Source: Azohydromonas caseinilytica (GTDB taxonomy: Bacteria > Pseudomonadota > Gammaproteobacteria > Burkholderiales > Burkholderiaceae_C). Taken from it: 63,790 nucleotides of DNA. The DNA lies in assembly GCF_012927045.1 (NCBI RefSeq), contig NZ_JABBFW010000030.1, forward strand, positions 1 to 63,790, given 5' to 3'. Position numbers and translations under genes: made by a program. Below, one piece after another: positions 1 through 10,017 of the stretch; within the stretch, counting starts at the first letter, position 1; the number at the start of each line of letters is the position of its first letter. Under the pieces are notes generated by a model. That model was not told the origin of the DNA. It saw only the letters and a list, made by a program, of their open reading frames with translations, and did not search any database.

Positions 1-123
1 ATGCCGGGCATGGCGGCCCCGGCGAGCGCCTTGCAGCCGTCCACGGCCCACCCGTGCACCGTCACGGCTGGCCGCGTCAGTACCGCTCAACATGCTCGGT
101 GCAGGCAAATCGTTCACAGCTTC

Positions 124-1626
124 TCAGCCCTTGAGCACGAGCTGGAAGTGGCCCTGCTGGGCCCACAGCGCGATCTCCTCGCGCAGCAGGTGCAGCGTGC
201 GCGGGTCGGGGGGCAGGGTATCGGGCTCCCAGCGCAGCATGTGGCGGCTGGAGCTCTGGACGTCGATGCGCAGGTGCGGCCCGCCGCTGTGGTCGCGGCG
301 CGCATGGCACAGGATCGCGGCCAGCCGCAGGCACAGCGCCTGGCGCGCGAAGGAGCGTCGCGCCAGCGAGGCCTCCACCTTCTTGAGCCCGCCGCGCTGC
401 GCCAGGATCAGCTCCCCGATGCGCCGCTGCTGGCTCTGAGAGAAGCCCGCCGCGTCCACATGCGCCATCAGGTAGGCGCTGTGCCGGTGGTAGTCATGGT
501 GCGAGACGCAGCGGCCGATCTCGTGCAGCGCGCAGGCCCAGCCCAGCTCGCGGCGCTCGTCCAGGCCGGCGTCGCGGGCGATGTCGCGGTGCAGCGCCTG
601 CGCCGTGTCGTGCACGCGCCGCGCCTGGGCCAAGTCGCAATGGAACTGCTGCTGCAGCGCCGCCACCGAGGCGTCGCGCAGGTCCGGCGTCTCGGCGCTG
701 GCACTGCGCTGGCGTTCATGCAGGTCCACGATCACGCCCTGGCGCAGCGCGCCCTTGGCCGGCGCGATCTCCTTGATGCCGAACTCGCGCATCAGCGCCG
801 ACAGGATGGCCAGGCCGCCGGCAATCACCGGGCGGCGGTCGTCGCGCAGGCCGCGCAGCTGCAACCGGTCCACATGGCCGGCGTCGATGCAGCGCTCGAT
901 GCACCAGTTCAGCGCCGACGGGGTGATGCGCCCGTCGGTGAGGCCATGGCTGGCCAGCACCAGCGACACGGCGCCGGCCGTGCCCGAGGAACCCAGCGCC
1001 TCCTGCCACAGCCGCGGCTCGAAGCTCGTTTCGGCTTCCTCGAATTCGGCCTGGGCCGCCACGCGCGCCGCCTCGAAGGCCGCGGCCGTGAGCCGCCCGT
1101 CGCTGAAGTAGCGCATCGACAGCGAGACGCTGCCGACCTGGAACGACTCCGCCTCGCCCGGAACGTGGCCGCGCCCGATCACCAGCTCGGTGGAGCGTCC
1201 GCCGATGTCGATCACCAGCCGCGGCAGCATCGAAGGCTGCAGGTGCGCCACGCCGATGAAGATCAGCCGCGCCTCCTCGCGCCCGGAGATCACCTCCACC
1301 GGCGCGCCCAGCACGTCCGACGCGCGCACCAGGAACTCGTCGCGGTTGCGCGCCTCGCGCAGCGTCTGCGTGGCCACGGCGCGCAGCCCGCCCAGCTCGA
1401 AGCCCGCCAGGCGCTCGCGGAAATGCCGCAGCGTCTGCAGCCCGCGCTCGGCCGCCTCCTCGCGCAGGAAGCCCTGGGCATCGAGCCCGCCACCGAGCCG
1501 CACCACCTCCTTGAGGCTGTCCAGGCGCTGGTAGCGCCCGGCCTTGAGCTGCCCGATCTCCAGGCGAAAGCTGTTGGACCCCATGTCGATGGCGGCCAGG
1601 GGCAGGGAGGTTGCGGCGTCGTTCAT
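124..1626 (-). CDS. ppx: Exopolyphosphatase, Ppx/GppA family
   Basis: The 500-residue product is a Ppx/GppA phosphatase, which releases phosphate from the end of polyphosphate chains (or hydrolyses pppGpp). The N-terminal ASKHA nucleotide-fold motif AIDMGSNSFRLEIG is present at about residues 10-23, a second phosphate loop VIDIGGRSTELVIG follows near residue 140, and the C-terminal half has an HD-like helical region (ACALHEIGR, HHDYHRHSAYL) as in full-length Ppx. I chose the ATG at 1624-1626 because it puts the family motif close to the N terminus; an upstream in-frame ATG would add 47 residues of unconserved sequence. The gene is divergent from pstS and has its own Pho-box-like site at 1747-1764. 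Its placement beside pst and ppk supports a polyphosphate role over a GppA role. Confidence 0.93.
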   Translation of the reverse strand: MNDAATSLPLAAIDMGSNSFRLEIGQLKAGRYQRLDSLKEVVRLGGGLDAQGFLREEAAERGLQTLRHFRERLAGFELGGLRAVATQTLREARNRDEFLVRASDVLGAPVEVISGREEARLIFIGVAHLQPSMLPRLVIDIGGRSTELVIGRGHVPGEAESFQVGSVSLSMRYFSDGRLTAAAFEAARVAAQAEFEEAETSFEPRLWQEALGSSGTAGAVSLVLASHGLTDGRITPSALNWCIERCIDAGHVDRLQLRGLRDDRRPVIAGGLAILSALMREFGIKEIAPAKGALRQGVIVDLHERQRSASAETPDLRDASVAALQQQFHCDLAQARRVHDTAQALHRDIARDAGLDERRELGWACALHEIGRCVSHHDYHRHSAYLMAHVDAAGFSQSQQRRIGELILAQRGGLKKVEASLARRSFARQALCLRLAAILCHARRDHSGGPHLRIDVQSSSRHMLRWEPDTLPPDPRTLHLLREEIALWAQQGHFQLVLKG

Positions 1627-1746
1627 GGGCGGGGCGGGCTTGGGGAAGTCTCCGGTGCGGGGCAGGCCGCATGCCATCCGGCGGCCCGTGATCAAGGCGT
1701 GGCGCACGTCCGTGGAAGGCGCGCCCACGCAGCCTAAGGCATTCAC

Positions 1747-1764
1747 GTGACGCGTCCATGACAG
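1747..1764 (-). promoter_or_regulatory. Pho-box-like site upstream of ppx
   Basis: On the minus strand this reads CTGTCAT-GGAC-GCGTCAC, two 7-bp direct repeats with the 11-bp period of a PhoB box. The first half is a perfect match to CTGTCAT and the second differs at two positions. It lies about 120 bp upstream of the chosen ppx start. Binding by PhoB is inferred. Confidence 0.55.
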
Positions 1765-1833
1765 CACTCAGGCCGCGTCGTCATCGTGGCTTGAACGCAG
1801 CGCCGCCATGGACCGCCAGCCACGGCGGCGCCG

Positions 1834-1851
1834 CTGTCACGGTTGTGACAC
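1834..1851 (+). promoter_or_regulatory. Pho box of the pstS promoter
   Basis: The site reads CTGTCAC-GGTT-GTGACAC: two half-sites in an 11-bp period, the second with one change in its core (TGACAC for TGTCAC). A possible -10 (TAGATT, 1862-1867) begins about 10 bp after the box, the usual spacing at PhoB-activated promoters where the box replaces the -35. The same arrangement recurs upstream of phoX at 14665-14682. Confidence 0.7.
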
Positions 1852-1898
1852 ATGCCGCAACTAGATTGCCGGCATTCGTTCTTCCACAAGGAGCCGTG

Positions 1899-2939
1899 AT
1901 GAAACGCCTTGCTTTCTCCCTGCCGCTGCTGTGCGGTGCCTTCTTCGTCGCCACCACCGGCAACGCCGCCGCCCAGGACGTGACCGGCGCGGGCGCGACC
2001 TTCCCGGCCCCCATCTATGCCAAGTGGGCCGAGGCCTACCACAAGGCCGCCAGCGTGCGCGTGAACTACCAGTCGGTGGGCTCGGGCGCCGGCATCAAGC
2101 AGATCAAGGCCAAGACGGTGGACTTCGGCGCCACCGACATGCCGCTCAAGGACGAGGAGCTGGCCGCCGAGGGCCTGGTGCAGTTCCCCACCGTCATCGG
2201 CGGCGTGGTGCCGGTGGTCAACGTCAAGGGCCTGCAGCCCGGGCAGTTGAAACTCACCGGCCAGGTGCTGGGCGACATCTACCTGGGCAAGATCACCAAG
2301 TGGAACGACCCGGCACTGGCCGCCATCAACCCCGGCGTGTCGCTGCCCGACTTGCCAATAGCCGTGGTGCGCCGCGCCGACGGCTCGGGCACGAGCTTCC
2401 TGTTCACCAACTACCTCTCCAAGGCCAACGCCGAGTGGAAGTCCAAGGTGGGCGAGGGCACGGCGGTGAACTGGCCCACGGGCGCGGGCGGCAAGGGCAA
2501 CGAGGGCGTGGCCGCCTTCGTGCAGCGCCTGCCCGGCGCCATCGGCTACGTCGAGTACGCCTACGTCAAGCAGAACAAGATGACGTACGCGCTGCTGAAG
2601 AACCAAGCCGGCAGCTTCGTGGCCCCGGACGACCTCAACTTCAAGGCCGCCGCCGCGGGCGCCGACTGGAACAAGAGCTTCTTCCAGGTGCTCACCGACC
2701 AGCCGGGCAAGGACGCCTGGCCGCTGACCGGTGCGACCTACATCCTCATGCACAAGACGCCGGAGAAGGCCGCCTCGGCCGCCGCGGCGCTGAAGTTCTT
2801 CGACTGGGCCTACAGCAGCGGCGACGCCATGGCCACCGAGCTGGAGTACGTGGCACTGCCCGCCAACGTGAAGGCGCTGGTGCGCAAGCAGTGGGGCGCC
2901 ATCAAGGCCGCCGACGGCAAGACGCTGGCTTCGAACTGA
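1899..2939 (+). CDS. pstS: Phosphate ABC transporter, periplasmic phosphate-binding protein
   Basis: The 346-residue product captures inorganic phosphate in the periplasm for the PstCAB transporter. A Sec signal peptide ([16 protein letters not shown]...AAAQ, cleavage near residue 26) is followed by the PstS opening [14 protein letters not shown], and phosphate-contact loops follow: [32 protein letters not shown] and [11 protein letters not shown]. The ATG at 1899 was chosen over an upstream in-frame ATG because it starts the signal peptide and follows AAGGAG. It is the first gene of pstSCAB-phoU. A stable hairpin separates it from pstC, which would let pstS be made in excess. Expression is expected to depend on the Pho box at 1834. 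Confidence 0.97.
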   Translation: MKRLAFSLPLLCGAFFVATTGNAAAQDVTGAGATFPAPIYAKWAEAYHKAASVRVNYQSVGSGAGIKQIKAKTVDFGATDMPLKDEELAAEGLVQFPTVIGGVVPVVNVKGLQPGQLKLTGQVLGDIYLGKITKWNDPALAAINPGVSLPDLPIAVVRRADGSGTSFLFTNYLSKANAEWKSKVGEGTAVNWPTGAGGKGNEGVAAFVQRLPGAIGYVEYAYVKQNKMTYALLKNQAGSFVAPDDLNFKAAAAGADWNKSFFQVLTDQPGKDAWPLTGATYILMHKTPEKAASAAAALKFFDWAYSSGDAMATELEYVALPANVKALVRKQWGAIKAADGKTLASN

Positions 2940-2963
2940 GCCTTCAAGCCTGACTCCCCAAGT

Positions 2964-2990
2964 CCCCGGGCCTACTGACCAGGCTCGGGG
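2964..2990 (+). promoter_or_regulatory. pstS-pstC intercistronic hairpin
   Basis: Arms at 2964-2973 and 2981-2990 pair over 10 bp (CCCCGGGCCT with AGGCTCGGGG, one G-U pair) around a 7-nt loop. No T-run follows, so it looks like an mRNA-stabilising or attenuating stem rather than a full terminator. Such a stem would keep pstS message above pstCAB message. Confidence 0.5.
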
Positions 2991-3009
2991 CGGCTGAAAG
3001 GCACGCTTG

Positions 3010-4035
3010 ATGAGCACTCCACTGCCCACCGCGCACGGCTTGCACGACATCGGCGTGCAGGCGCAGCGCATTTCCTCGACCAAGCCCCCCGTGCAGCCGC
3101 GCTTCTCGCCCTGGCCCGACCGCCTGTTCTCGGCCGCCGCGCATGCCGCCGCGGCACTGGTGCTGACGCTGCTCGTGGGCATCATCGTCTCGCTGCTCAT
3201 CGGCGCCCGCCCGGCCATCGAGGCCTATGGGCTGGGCTTCCTGTGGAACAGCGAGTGGGACCCGGTACAGGAGCGCTTCGGCGGCCTGGTGATGATCTGG
3301 GGGACGCTGGCGAGCTCGCTCATCGCGCTGCTCATCGCCGTGCCCGTGAGCTTCGGCATCGCGGTGTTTCTCACCGAGCTGGCGCCCGGCTGGCTCAAGC
3401 GCCCGCTGGGCATCGCCGTGGAACTGCTCGCCGCGGTGCCCTCCATCGTCTACGGCATGTGGGGCCTGCTCGTGTTCGGCCCGCTGCTGGCCACCTACGT
3501 GCAGCAGCCGCTGCAATCGGTCTTCGGCGAGGTGCCGGGGCTGGGCCAGCTCTTCGAGGGCCCGCCCGTGGGCCTGGGGCTGCTGTCGGCCGGGATCATC
3601 CTGGCCATCATGATCATTCCCTTCATCGCCTCGGTGATGCGCGACGTGTTCGAAGTAACGCCGCCCATGCTCAAGGAGTCCGCCTACGGGCTGGGCGCCA
3701 CGACCTGGGAGGTGGTGTCCAAGGTGGTGCTGCCCTACACCAAGACCGGCGTGGTGGGCGGGATCATGCTGGGGCTGGGCCGCGCCATCGGCGAGACCAT
3801 GGCCGTGACGTTTGTCATCGGCAACATGAACCAGCTCGGGTCGCTGTCGCTGTTCGAGCCGGCCAACAGCATCACCAGCGCGCTGGCCAACGAGTTCGCC
3901 GAGGCCGGCGAGGGCCTGCACCAGGCCTCGCTGATCTACCTGGGGCTGGTGCTGTTCTTCATCACCTTCGTGGTGCTGGTGCTGTCGCGGCTGCTGTTGA
4001 CGCGGCTGAAGAAGAGCGAAGGAGCGCGCGCATGA
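3010..4035 (+). CDS. pstC: Phosphate ABC transporter permease PstC
   Basis: The 341-residue inner-membrane protein is one of the two channel subunits of the Pst phosphate importer. It has a cytoplasmic N-terminal segment of about 35 residues, a first membrane helix ([19 protein letters not shown]), and the BPD-transporter domain with the EAA-type loop [29 protein letters not shown], ending in [10 protein letters not shown] and a last helix [21 protein letters not shown] 3010 is used; a TTG directly before it (3007) is a possible alternative. Its stop overlaps the pstA start (ATGA), indicating translational coupling. Confidence 0.95.
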   Translation: MSTPLPTAHGLHDIGVQAQRISSTKPPVQPRFSPWPDRLFSAAAHAAAALVLTLLVGIIVSLLIGARPAIEAYGLGFLWNSEWDPVQERFGGLVMIWGTLASSLIALLIAVPVSFGIAVFLTELAPGWLKRPLGIAVELLAAVPSIVYGMWGLLVFGPLLATYVQQPLQSVFGEVPGLGQLFEGPPVGLGLLSAGIILAIMIIPFIASVMRDVFEVTPPMLKESAYGLGATTWEVVSKVVLPYTKTGVVGGIMLGLGRAIGETMAVTFVIGNMNQLGSLSLFEPANSITSALANEFAEAGEGLHQASLIYLGLVLFFITFVVLVLSRLLLTRLKKSEGARA

Positions 4036-4916
4036 ACACCCTGACGAGCCCTGCGGACAAGGCTCTGGACGACAGGCGCCTGGCGCGCCACCGCGCCCGC
4101 AAGCGCACCAATGCCGTGGCGCTGGCGCTGGCGCTGGCCGCCATGGCCTTTGGCGTGTTCTGGCTGATCTGGATTCTCTGGGAGACGCTGCGCCTGGGGC
4201 TGCCGGCGCTGTCCCTGGACGTGTTCACGCGGATGACGCCCGCGCCGCAGTCCGAGGGCGGGGGCCTGGCCAATGCCATCTTCGGCTCCTTCCTGATGGT
4301 GGGCCTGGCCACGCTCATCGGCACGCCCATCGGCGTGATGGCCGGCGTGTACCTGGCCGAGTACGGGCGCAAGGGCTGGCTGGGCGCGTGCACACGCTTC
4401 ATCAACGACATCCTGCTGTCCGCCCCCTCCATCGTCATCGGCCTGTTCATCTACTCGGTGGTCGTGACGCAGATGCGGGGCTTCTCCGGCTGGGCCGGCG
4501 TGCTGGCGCTCACGCTCATCGTCATCCCCATCGTCGTGCGCACCACCGAGAACATGCTCTCGCTGGTGCCCAATGCGCTGCGCGAGGCGGCCTACGCGCT
4601 GGGCACGCCCAAGTGGAAGGTCATCGGCGCCGTCACGCTCAAGGCCGCGCGCTCGGGCGTGGCCACCGGCGTGCTGCTGGCGCTGGCGCGCGTCTCGGGC
4701 GAGACCGCGCCGCTGCTGTTCACGGCGCTCTCGAACCAGTTCTGGAACGCCGACCTCGGCCAGCCGCTGGCGAGCCTGCCGGTGACGATCTTCAAGTTCG
4801 CCATGAGCCCCTACGAGAACTGGCAGCAGCTGGCCTGGGCGGGCGTGTTCCTCATCACGCTGGGCGTGCTCGCGCTCAACATCGCCGCGCGCGTGCTGCT
4901 GCGGCAAAAGCATTGA
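4032..4916 (+). CDS. pstA: Phosphate ABC transporter permease PstA
   Basis: The 294-residue second channel subunit of the Pst importer has six predicted membrane helices and the EAA-type loop [26 protein letters not shown] that docks on PstB, followed by the PstA motif [19 protein letters not shown]. The start overlaps the pstC stop by four bases. Length and motifs are normal for the family. pstB follows after 14 bp. Confidence 0.95.
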   Translation: MNTLTSPADKALDDRRLARHRARKRTNAVALALALAAMAFGVFWLIWILWETLRLGLPALSLDVFTRMTPAPQSEGGGLANAIFGSFLMVGLATLIGTPIGVMAGVYLAEYGRKGWLGACTRFINDILLSAPSIVIGLFIYSVVVTQMRGFSGWAGVLALTLIVIPIVVRTTENMLSLVPNALREAAYALGTPKWKVIGAVTLKAARSGVATGVLLALARVSGETAPLLFTALSNQFWNADLGQPLASLPVTIFKFAMSPYENWQQLAWAGVFLITLGVLALNIAARVLLRQKH

Positions 4917-4930
4917 CAAAAGCCATCGAC

Positions 4931-5737
<807 letters not shown>

Positions 5738-5775
5738 GGCCGGTGTGGCCGCAACGGGTTCAAGGACACACTGCC

Positions 5776-6483
5776 ATGCCTGACAAACACCTTTCCTCCG
5801 AATTCGACGCCGAGCTCGGCGCCATCTCCAACCGCGTGATGGAGATGGGCGGACTGGTCGAAGCGCAGCTCGCGCAGGCGATGTACGCGCTTTCGCACTT
5901 CAGCCAGGAAACGGCCAGCCAGGTGCTGGAGCGCGAGCTGGTCGTCAACCGCATGGAGCTGGAGATCGACCGCGACCTCTCCGGCGTCATCGCCCGGCGC
6001 CAGCCCACGGCGCGCGACCTGCGCCTGCTCATCGCCGTGAGCAAGACCATCGCCAACCTGGAGCGCGTGGGCGACGAGGCCGCGCGCATCGCCCGCACCG
6101 TGCAGCAGCTCATGAAGGCCGGGCTGTCCACGCGCATGCGGTTGCCCGTGGCGGACCTGGCCTACGAGGCGGAGCTGGCCATGGCCAGCCTGCGCAAGGC
6201 GCTGGACGCCTTCGCGCGGCTGGACACGGCGCGCGCGCTGGAAGTGCTCAAGCAGGACGACCAGATCGACCAGGAGTTCGACGGCCTGCTGCGCAAGCTC
6301 ATCACCTACATGATGGAAGACCCGCGCACCATCTCCGCCAGCATCGACCTGGTGTTCGTGGCCAAGGCCATCGAGCGCGTGGGCGACCATGCCAAGAACC
6401 TGGCCGAGGTCATCATCTACGTCGTCAAGGGCACCGACGTGCGCCATGCGCCGATGGAGGCGGTTGAAGATGCGGTGCGTTGA
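5776..6483 (+). CDS. phoU: Phosphate signalling regulator PhoU
   Basis: The 235-residue protein is built of two PhoU three-helix repeats, each with the metal-binding pattern: NRMELEIDRDLSGVIARRQPTARDLR with ISKTIANLERVGDEA-type helices in the first half, and QDDQIDQEFDGL...VFVAKAIERVGDHAKNLAE in the second. PhoU links the Pst transporter to PhoR and represses the Pho response under phosphate sufficiency. The start at 5776 begins the family sequence KHLSSEFDAEL. It lies 38 bp after pstB, so it belongs to the same operon. Confidence 0.95.
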   Translation: MPDKHLSSEFDAELGAISNRVMEMGGLVEAQLAQAMYALSHFSQETASQVLERELVVNRMELEIDRDLSGVIARRQPTARDLRLLIAVSKTIANLERVGDEAARIARTVQQLMKAGLSTRMRLPVADLAYEAELAMASLRKALDAFARLDTARALEVLKQDDQIDQEFDGLLRKLITYMMEDPRTISASIDLVFVAKAIERVGDHAKNLAEVIIYVVKGTDVRHAPMEAVEDAVR

Positions 6484-6500
6484 ACTTGCTTCCGTTCGGG

Positions 6501-6592
6501 CTGAGCCCTTCGACCAAGCTCAGGACAGGCCTGTCGAAGCCATGCCTCACAGCCAAATTGCAAGCCCTTCGACAAGCTCAGGGCGAACGGGG
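6501..6592. repeat. REP-like intergenic repeat, two direct copies
   Basis: Two copies of a GC-rich element share AGCCCTTCGAC(C)AAGCTCAGG, one starting at 6501 and the other at 6563. The first carries the inverted pair CTGAGC/GCTCAG (6501-6506 and 6518-6523) and an adjoining CCTGTCGAAGC that is a partial reverse complement. They fill the phoU-phoB gap. This sequence type recurs between genes in many proteobacteria, so it is probably a dispersed palindromic repeat that separates phoB transcription from pst. Confidence 0.55.
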
Positions 6593-6615
6593 GATTTGAT
6601 AGAGGAGCGTCAGCC

Positions 6616-7332
6616 ATGAGCGACGTACTGGTGGTGGAGGACGAGCCGGCGATCGCCGAACTCATCGCGATGAACCTGCGCCATGCCGGCCATGGCGTGA
6701 GCGTGGTCGGCGACGCCGAGGCCGCCGCCGCGGCGGTGGACCAGGTGCTGCCCGACCTGGTGCTGCTGGACTGGATGCTGCCCGGACGCTCCGGCGTGGC
6801 GCTGGCGCGCCAGTGGCGCAGCGACGCCCGCACGCGCGAGCTGCCCATCATCATGCTCACGGCCCGCTCCGAGGAAGCCGACCGTGTCGGCGGCCTCGAT
6901 GCCGGCGCGGACGACTACCTGGTCAAGCCCTTCTCGATGCAGGAGCTGCAGGCGCGCATGCGCGCCGTGCTGCGTCGCCGTGCGCCCGAGGCGCTGGAGG
7001 CGCCGCTGGAGATCGCCGGGCTGCGGCTGGACCCGGCCACGCGCCGCGTCACGCGGCCGGTGGACGGTTGCGTCCGCGACGTCAAGCTGGGGCCGACCGA
7101 GTTCCGGCTGCTGCACTTCCTGATGGCGCACCCGCAGCGCGTGCACTCGCGCCCGCAGCTGCTCGACCGGGTCTGGGGCGACCATGTCTTCATCGAGGAG
7201 CGCACGGTGGACGTGCACGTGAAGCGGCTGCGCGAGGCGCTGGGCACGGTGGAGTGCGCGGCGCTGATCGAAACCGTGCGCGGTGCCGGCTATCGGCTGG
7301 CGCAGTGGTCCGAGGCTGGCCTGGCGAGCTGA
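6616..7332 (+). CDS. phoB: Phosphate regulon response regulator PhoB
   Basis: The 238-residue OmpR-family regulator binds Pho boxes. The receiver domain has the acidic pocket E8-D9, phospho-acceptor D52 (LVLLDWMLPG), T82 and K104 (YLVKPFS), close to the positions in E. coli PhoB. The C-terminal winged helix has KLGPTEFRLLHFLMAHPQRV and RTVDVHVKRLREALG. It follows the repeats at 6501-6592 and is translated with phoR only 4 bp downstream. I see no convincing Pho box directly upstream. Confidence 0.95.
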   Translation: MSDVLVVEDEPAIAELIAMNLRHAGHGVSVVGDAEAAAAAVDQVLPDLVLLDWMLPGRSGVALARQWRSDARTRELPIIMLTARSEEADRVGGLDAGADDYLVKPFSMQELQARMRAVLRRRAPEALEAPLEIAGLRLDPATRRVTRPVDGCVRDVKLGPTEFRLLHFLMAHPQRVHSRPQLLDRVWGDHVFIEERTVDVHVKRLREALGTVECAALIETVRGAGYRLAQWSEAGLAS

Positions 7333-7336
7333 GCCC

Positions 7337-8692
7337 GTGCGCCACCTGTTCGGGCGCCCGCTGGCCGCGGTGGCAGCCTGGGCCGCGGGCTCGGGCACCG
7401 GAGCCCTGATCGGTGCGACGCTGGGCGAGACGCTGCCCGGCCTGGCCCTGGGCGGCGGCGCGGGCGTGCTGCTGCTGGCGTCGCAGGACGCGTTGCGGGC
7501 GCAACGCCTCATGCGCTGGCTGCGCCGCACGCCGGAGAAGGCCGTGCCCCGCGACCCGGGCTTCTGGGGCGAGCTCGGTTACTGCGTCGAGCGGGCGCTG
7601 CGCGAGCGCGAACGGCAACTGGCCCAGGAGCGTGCGCAGCATGCGCAGTTCCTCAACGCCATCGAAGCCTCACCCAACGGCGTGCTGCTGCTTGACGCAG
7701 GCGACGCCATCGTCTGGTGCAACCCGGCGGCGGCCGACCATTTCGGGCTGGACCCCGAAGGCGACCGGCAGCAGCGCATCACCAACCTCGTGCGCGCGCC
7801 GGGCTTCGTGGCGCTGCTGCATGCCGAGCCGGTGCCGGCGCAGCCCTGCCTGCTGTCGGACCTGCGCCGCCCGGGGACGCTGTCGGTGCTGCTGCAGCGC
7901 TACGGCCCGGACATGCGGCTGGTGCTTTCGCAGGACGTCACCGAGCGCGAGCACCACGAGGCCATGCGGCGCGACTTCGTGGCCAACGTCTCGCACGAGA
8001 TCCGCACGCCGTTGACGGCGCTGTCGGGCTTCGTGGAAACGCTGCAGACGCTGCCGCTGTCCGAGGCCGAGCGCCGACGCGTGCTGGCGCTGATGGACCA
8101 GCAGACCTCGCGCATGCGCTCGCTGGTGGATGACCTGCTGACGCTGGCGCGCCTGGAAGGCAGCCCGCGCCCGGCGTGCGACGGCTGGTTCGCGCTGGAC
8201 CCGCTGCTGGAGCAGATCGAGGCGCGCACGCGTTCCATCTCCGGCGGACGGCACGCCATCGAGTTCCCGGAGCCCGGCGGCCTGGAGCTGGCGGGCAACG
8301 AGGGCGAGATCGACAGCGCGGTGACGAACCTGCTGAGCAACGCCGTGCGCTACACGCCGCCGGGCGGGGGCATCAGCGTGATGCTGCGGCGCCTGGGCGA
8401 CGGGCGGCTGGAGATCGGCGTGCGCGACAGCGGCATCGGCATCGCGCGCGAGCACCTGCCGCGGCTGGCCGAGCGCTTCTACCGGGTGGACGGCAGCCGC
8501 TCGCGCGACACCGGCGGCACCGGGCTGGGACTGTCCATCGTCAAGCATGTGGCCAGCCGCCATGGCGGCGAGCTGAGCATCGCCAGCAGCCCGGGCAAGG
8601 GGTCCACCTTCACTTTGCAGCTGCCCGCGGCCCGGGTACGGCAAGGTGGACGCGGCGCGTCACTGCGCCGCGTCCATGCCAATGCCGCTTAG
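7337..8692 (+). CDS. phoR: Phosphate regulon sensor histidine kinase PhoR
   Basis: The 451-residue kinase phosphorylates PhoB when Pst/PhoU signals phosphate shortage. Two hydrophobic N-terminal segments (about residues 5-50) anchor it, as in PhoR, which lacks a large periplasmic sensor. A PAS-like region follows (EASPNGVLLLDAGDAIVWCN), then the H-box FVANVSHEIRTPL with His220, N-box, and G-boxes RDSGIGIA and GGTGLGLSIV. The GTG at 7337 is chosen because it lies 4 bp after the phoB stop; the nearest in-frame ATG lies inside phoB. The 3' end contains an 11-bp perfect inverted repeat (8648-8675). Confidence 0.92.
   Translation: MRHLFGRPLAAVAAWAAGSGTGALIGATLGETLPGLALGGGAGVLLLASQDALRAQRLMRWLRRTPEKAVPRDPGFWGELGYCVERALRERERQLAQERAQHAQFLNAIEASPNGVLLLDAGDAIVWCNPAAADHFGLDPEGDRQQRITNLVRAPGFVALLHAEPVPAQPCLLSDLRRPGTLSVLLQRYGPDMRLVLSQDVTEREHHEAMRRDFVANVSHEIRTPLTALSGFVETLQTLPLSEAERRRVLALMDQQTSRMRSLVDDLLTLARLEGSPRPACDGWFALDPLLEQIEARTRSISGGRHAIEFPEPGGLELAGNEGEIDSAVTNLLSNAVRYTPPGGGISVMLRRLGDGRLEIGVRDSGIGIAREHLPRLAERFYRVDGSRSRDTGGTGLGLSIVKHVASRHGGELSIASSPGKGSTFTLQLPAARVRQGGRGASLRRVHANAA
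8648..8675 (+). repeat. Perfect 11-bp inverted repeat in the phoR 3' end
   Basis: GGACGCGGCGC (8648-8658) and GCGCCGCGTCC (8665-8675) pair perfectly around a 6-nt loop, 17 bp before the phoR stop. No T-run follows. It could stop or protect the phoB-phoR transcript, but it may only reflect local GC-rich coding sequence. Confidence 0.4.
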
Positions 8693-9024
8693 GCGCTGTC
8701 TGACGACGCCAGGAGCTGCCGCCCCGGCACGGAGCCTGACGGGTTCGGCGCCGCTTGGAAGGCAATCCTGGGCGTGGCGCGCCGGCAGACATGCTCGTCG
8801 CTGCCCTGGCCAGGGCCCGCAGTGTCGCGGCCAGCGCGCTCGCGCGCTGCTGAGCACGCGCCGCGCCGGCTGAGCCGCGCGGCACGGCTCCGGAGTTGCC
8901 GGCAAGCACGGAACGCATATCCAAGCTCGCAAATCTTCTTTGGCCGAATATGCGCTGATCAGTATCTTTCGGGGCTTGCTTATACCGGCCTGTCATAAAC
9001 GCAGCACGCAGGCCTGCAGCCCCC
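8693..9024. other. Intergenic region phoR-TauE gene
   Basis: No gene is supported here; the short open frames lack conserved sequence. The last 100 bp are markedly more AT-rich than the surroundings (AAATCTTCTTTGGCC, CTTGCTTATACC), as expected of a promoter for the permease at 9025. A lone CTGTCAT at 8990-8996 has no second half-site. Confidence 0.5.
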
Positions 9025-10002
9025 ATGAAGATCCGCGACCTCGACCTCAGCCCCAGCCCGATCAACCTCCAGCACCAGGCGGCCGGACTGCCGCCGGTGG
9101 AGGACATCGTCACCCACCCCGGCGACCACCCGGTGCTGCGCATCGCGATGTGGGCGGCGGTGTCGGTGCTGGTGAGCCTGCTGGGCGTGATCGCCTGGCG
9201 GCTGTTCTTCGGCGACAACGGCGGGCACAGCGGCTGGGAGCTGATCGAGGGCGCGCTGACCAGCCCGACCTTCTGGAGCGCCGTGGCGGTGGGCTTCGTG
9301 GCGCAGGTGATCGACGGCGCGCTGGGCATGGCCTACGGCATCAGCGCCACCACCTTCCTGCTCACGGCCGGCGCCACGCCGGCGGCGGCCAGCGCCAGCG
9401 TGCACATCGCCGAGGTGTTCACCACCGGGCTGTCGGGCATCTCGCACGTCAAGCTGGGCAACGTCAACAAGTCGCTGTTCGTGCGGCTGCTGGTGCCGGG
9501 CATCCTGGGCGCGATCCTGGGCGCGGTGCTGGTGACGCAGTTCGACGGCAAGGTGCTGAAACCCTTCATCTCCGCCTACCTGCTGCTCATGGGCCTCTAC
9601 ATCCTGCGCAAGGCCTGGCGCAAGCACATCGGGCGCAAGGAGCCCAAGCACGTGGGCAAGCTGGCGCTGCTGGGCGGCTTCGTCGATGCCGCCGGCGGCG
9701 GCGGCTGGGGGCCGGTGGTGACCACCAACCTCATCGGCGCCGGCGGCGATCCGCGCACCACCATCGGCTCGGTGAACTTCGCCGAGTTCTTCCTGACGCT
9801 GTCCAGCGCCACCTCGTTCATCCTGCTCGCCGGCGAACCCAGCACCTGGATGATGGTGGCCGGCCTGGTGTTCGGCGGCATGTTCGCCGCGCCCTTCGCC
9901 GCGCTGCTGTGCAAGCGCATGGCCCCGCGCACGCTGATGAGCATCGTGGGCGTGCTGATCACGCTCATCAGCGTCTTCAACATCTACAAGGCGCTGCATT
10001 GA
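9025..10002 (+). CDS. TauE/SafE family membrane permease (sulfite exporter-like)
   Basis: The 325-residue protein has eight or nine predicted membrane helices in two homologous halves, each opening with the TauE/SafE motif: VGFVAQVIDGALGMAYGISATTFLL near residue 95 and LGGFVDAAGGGGWGPVVTTNLI near 215. Family members export sulfite, sulfoacetate or related anions; the substrate cannot be read from sequence. It stands alone between phoR and a minus-strand regulator. A role in the Pho block is possible only by position, because no complete Pho box is seen. Confidence 0.85.
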   Translation: MKIRDLDLSPSPINLQHQAAGLPPVEDIVTHPGDHPVLRIAMWAAVSVLVSLLGVIAWRLFFGDNGGHSGWELIEGALTSPTFWSAVAVGFVAQVIDGALGMAYGISATTFLLTAGATPAAASASVHIAEVFTTGLSGISHVKLGNVNKSLFVRLLVPGILGAILGAVLVTQFDGKVLKPFISAYLLLMGLYILRKAWRKHIGRKEPKHVGKLALLGGFVDAAGGGGWGPVVTTNLIGAGGDPRTTIGSVNFAEFFLTLSSATSFILLAGEPSTWMMVAGLVFGGMFAAPFAALLCKRMAPRTLMSIVGVLITLISVFNIYKALH

Positions 10003-10017
10003 GCGCCCGGCGCTGGC

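Noticed and set aside
1-123. Start of another minus-strand gene
   Set aside because: An open frame runs off the window edge, but too little sequence is present to support a gene.
1-1737. 578-codon open frame opposite ppx
   Set aside because: It is the antisense shadow of ppx in GC-rich DNA; its product is rich in Arg, Ala, Gln and His and has no family motif.
8990-8996. CTGTCAT before the TauE/SafE gene as a Pho box
   Set aside because: Only one half-site; the positions 11 bp on either side do not match, and it lies too close to the start.
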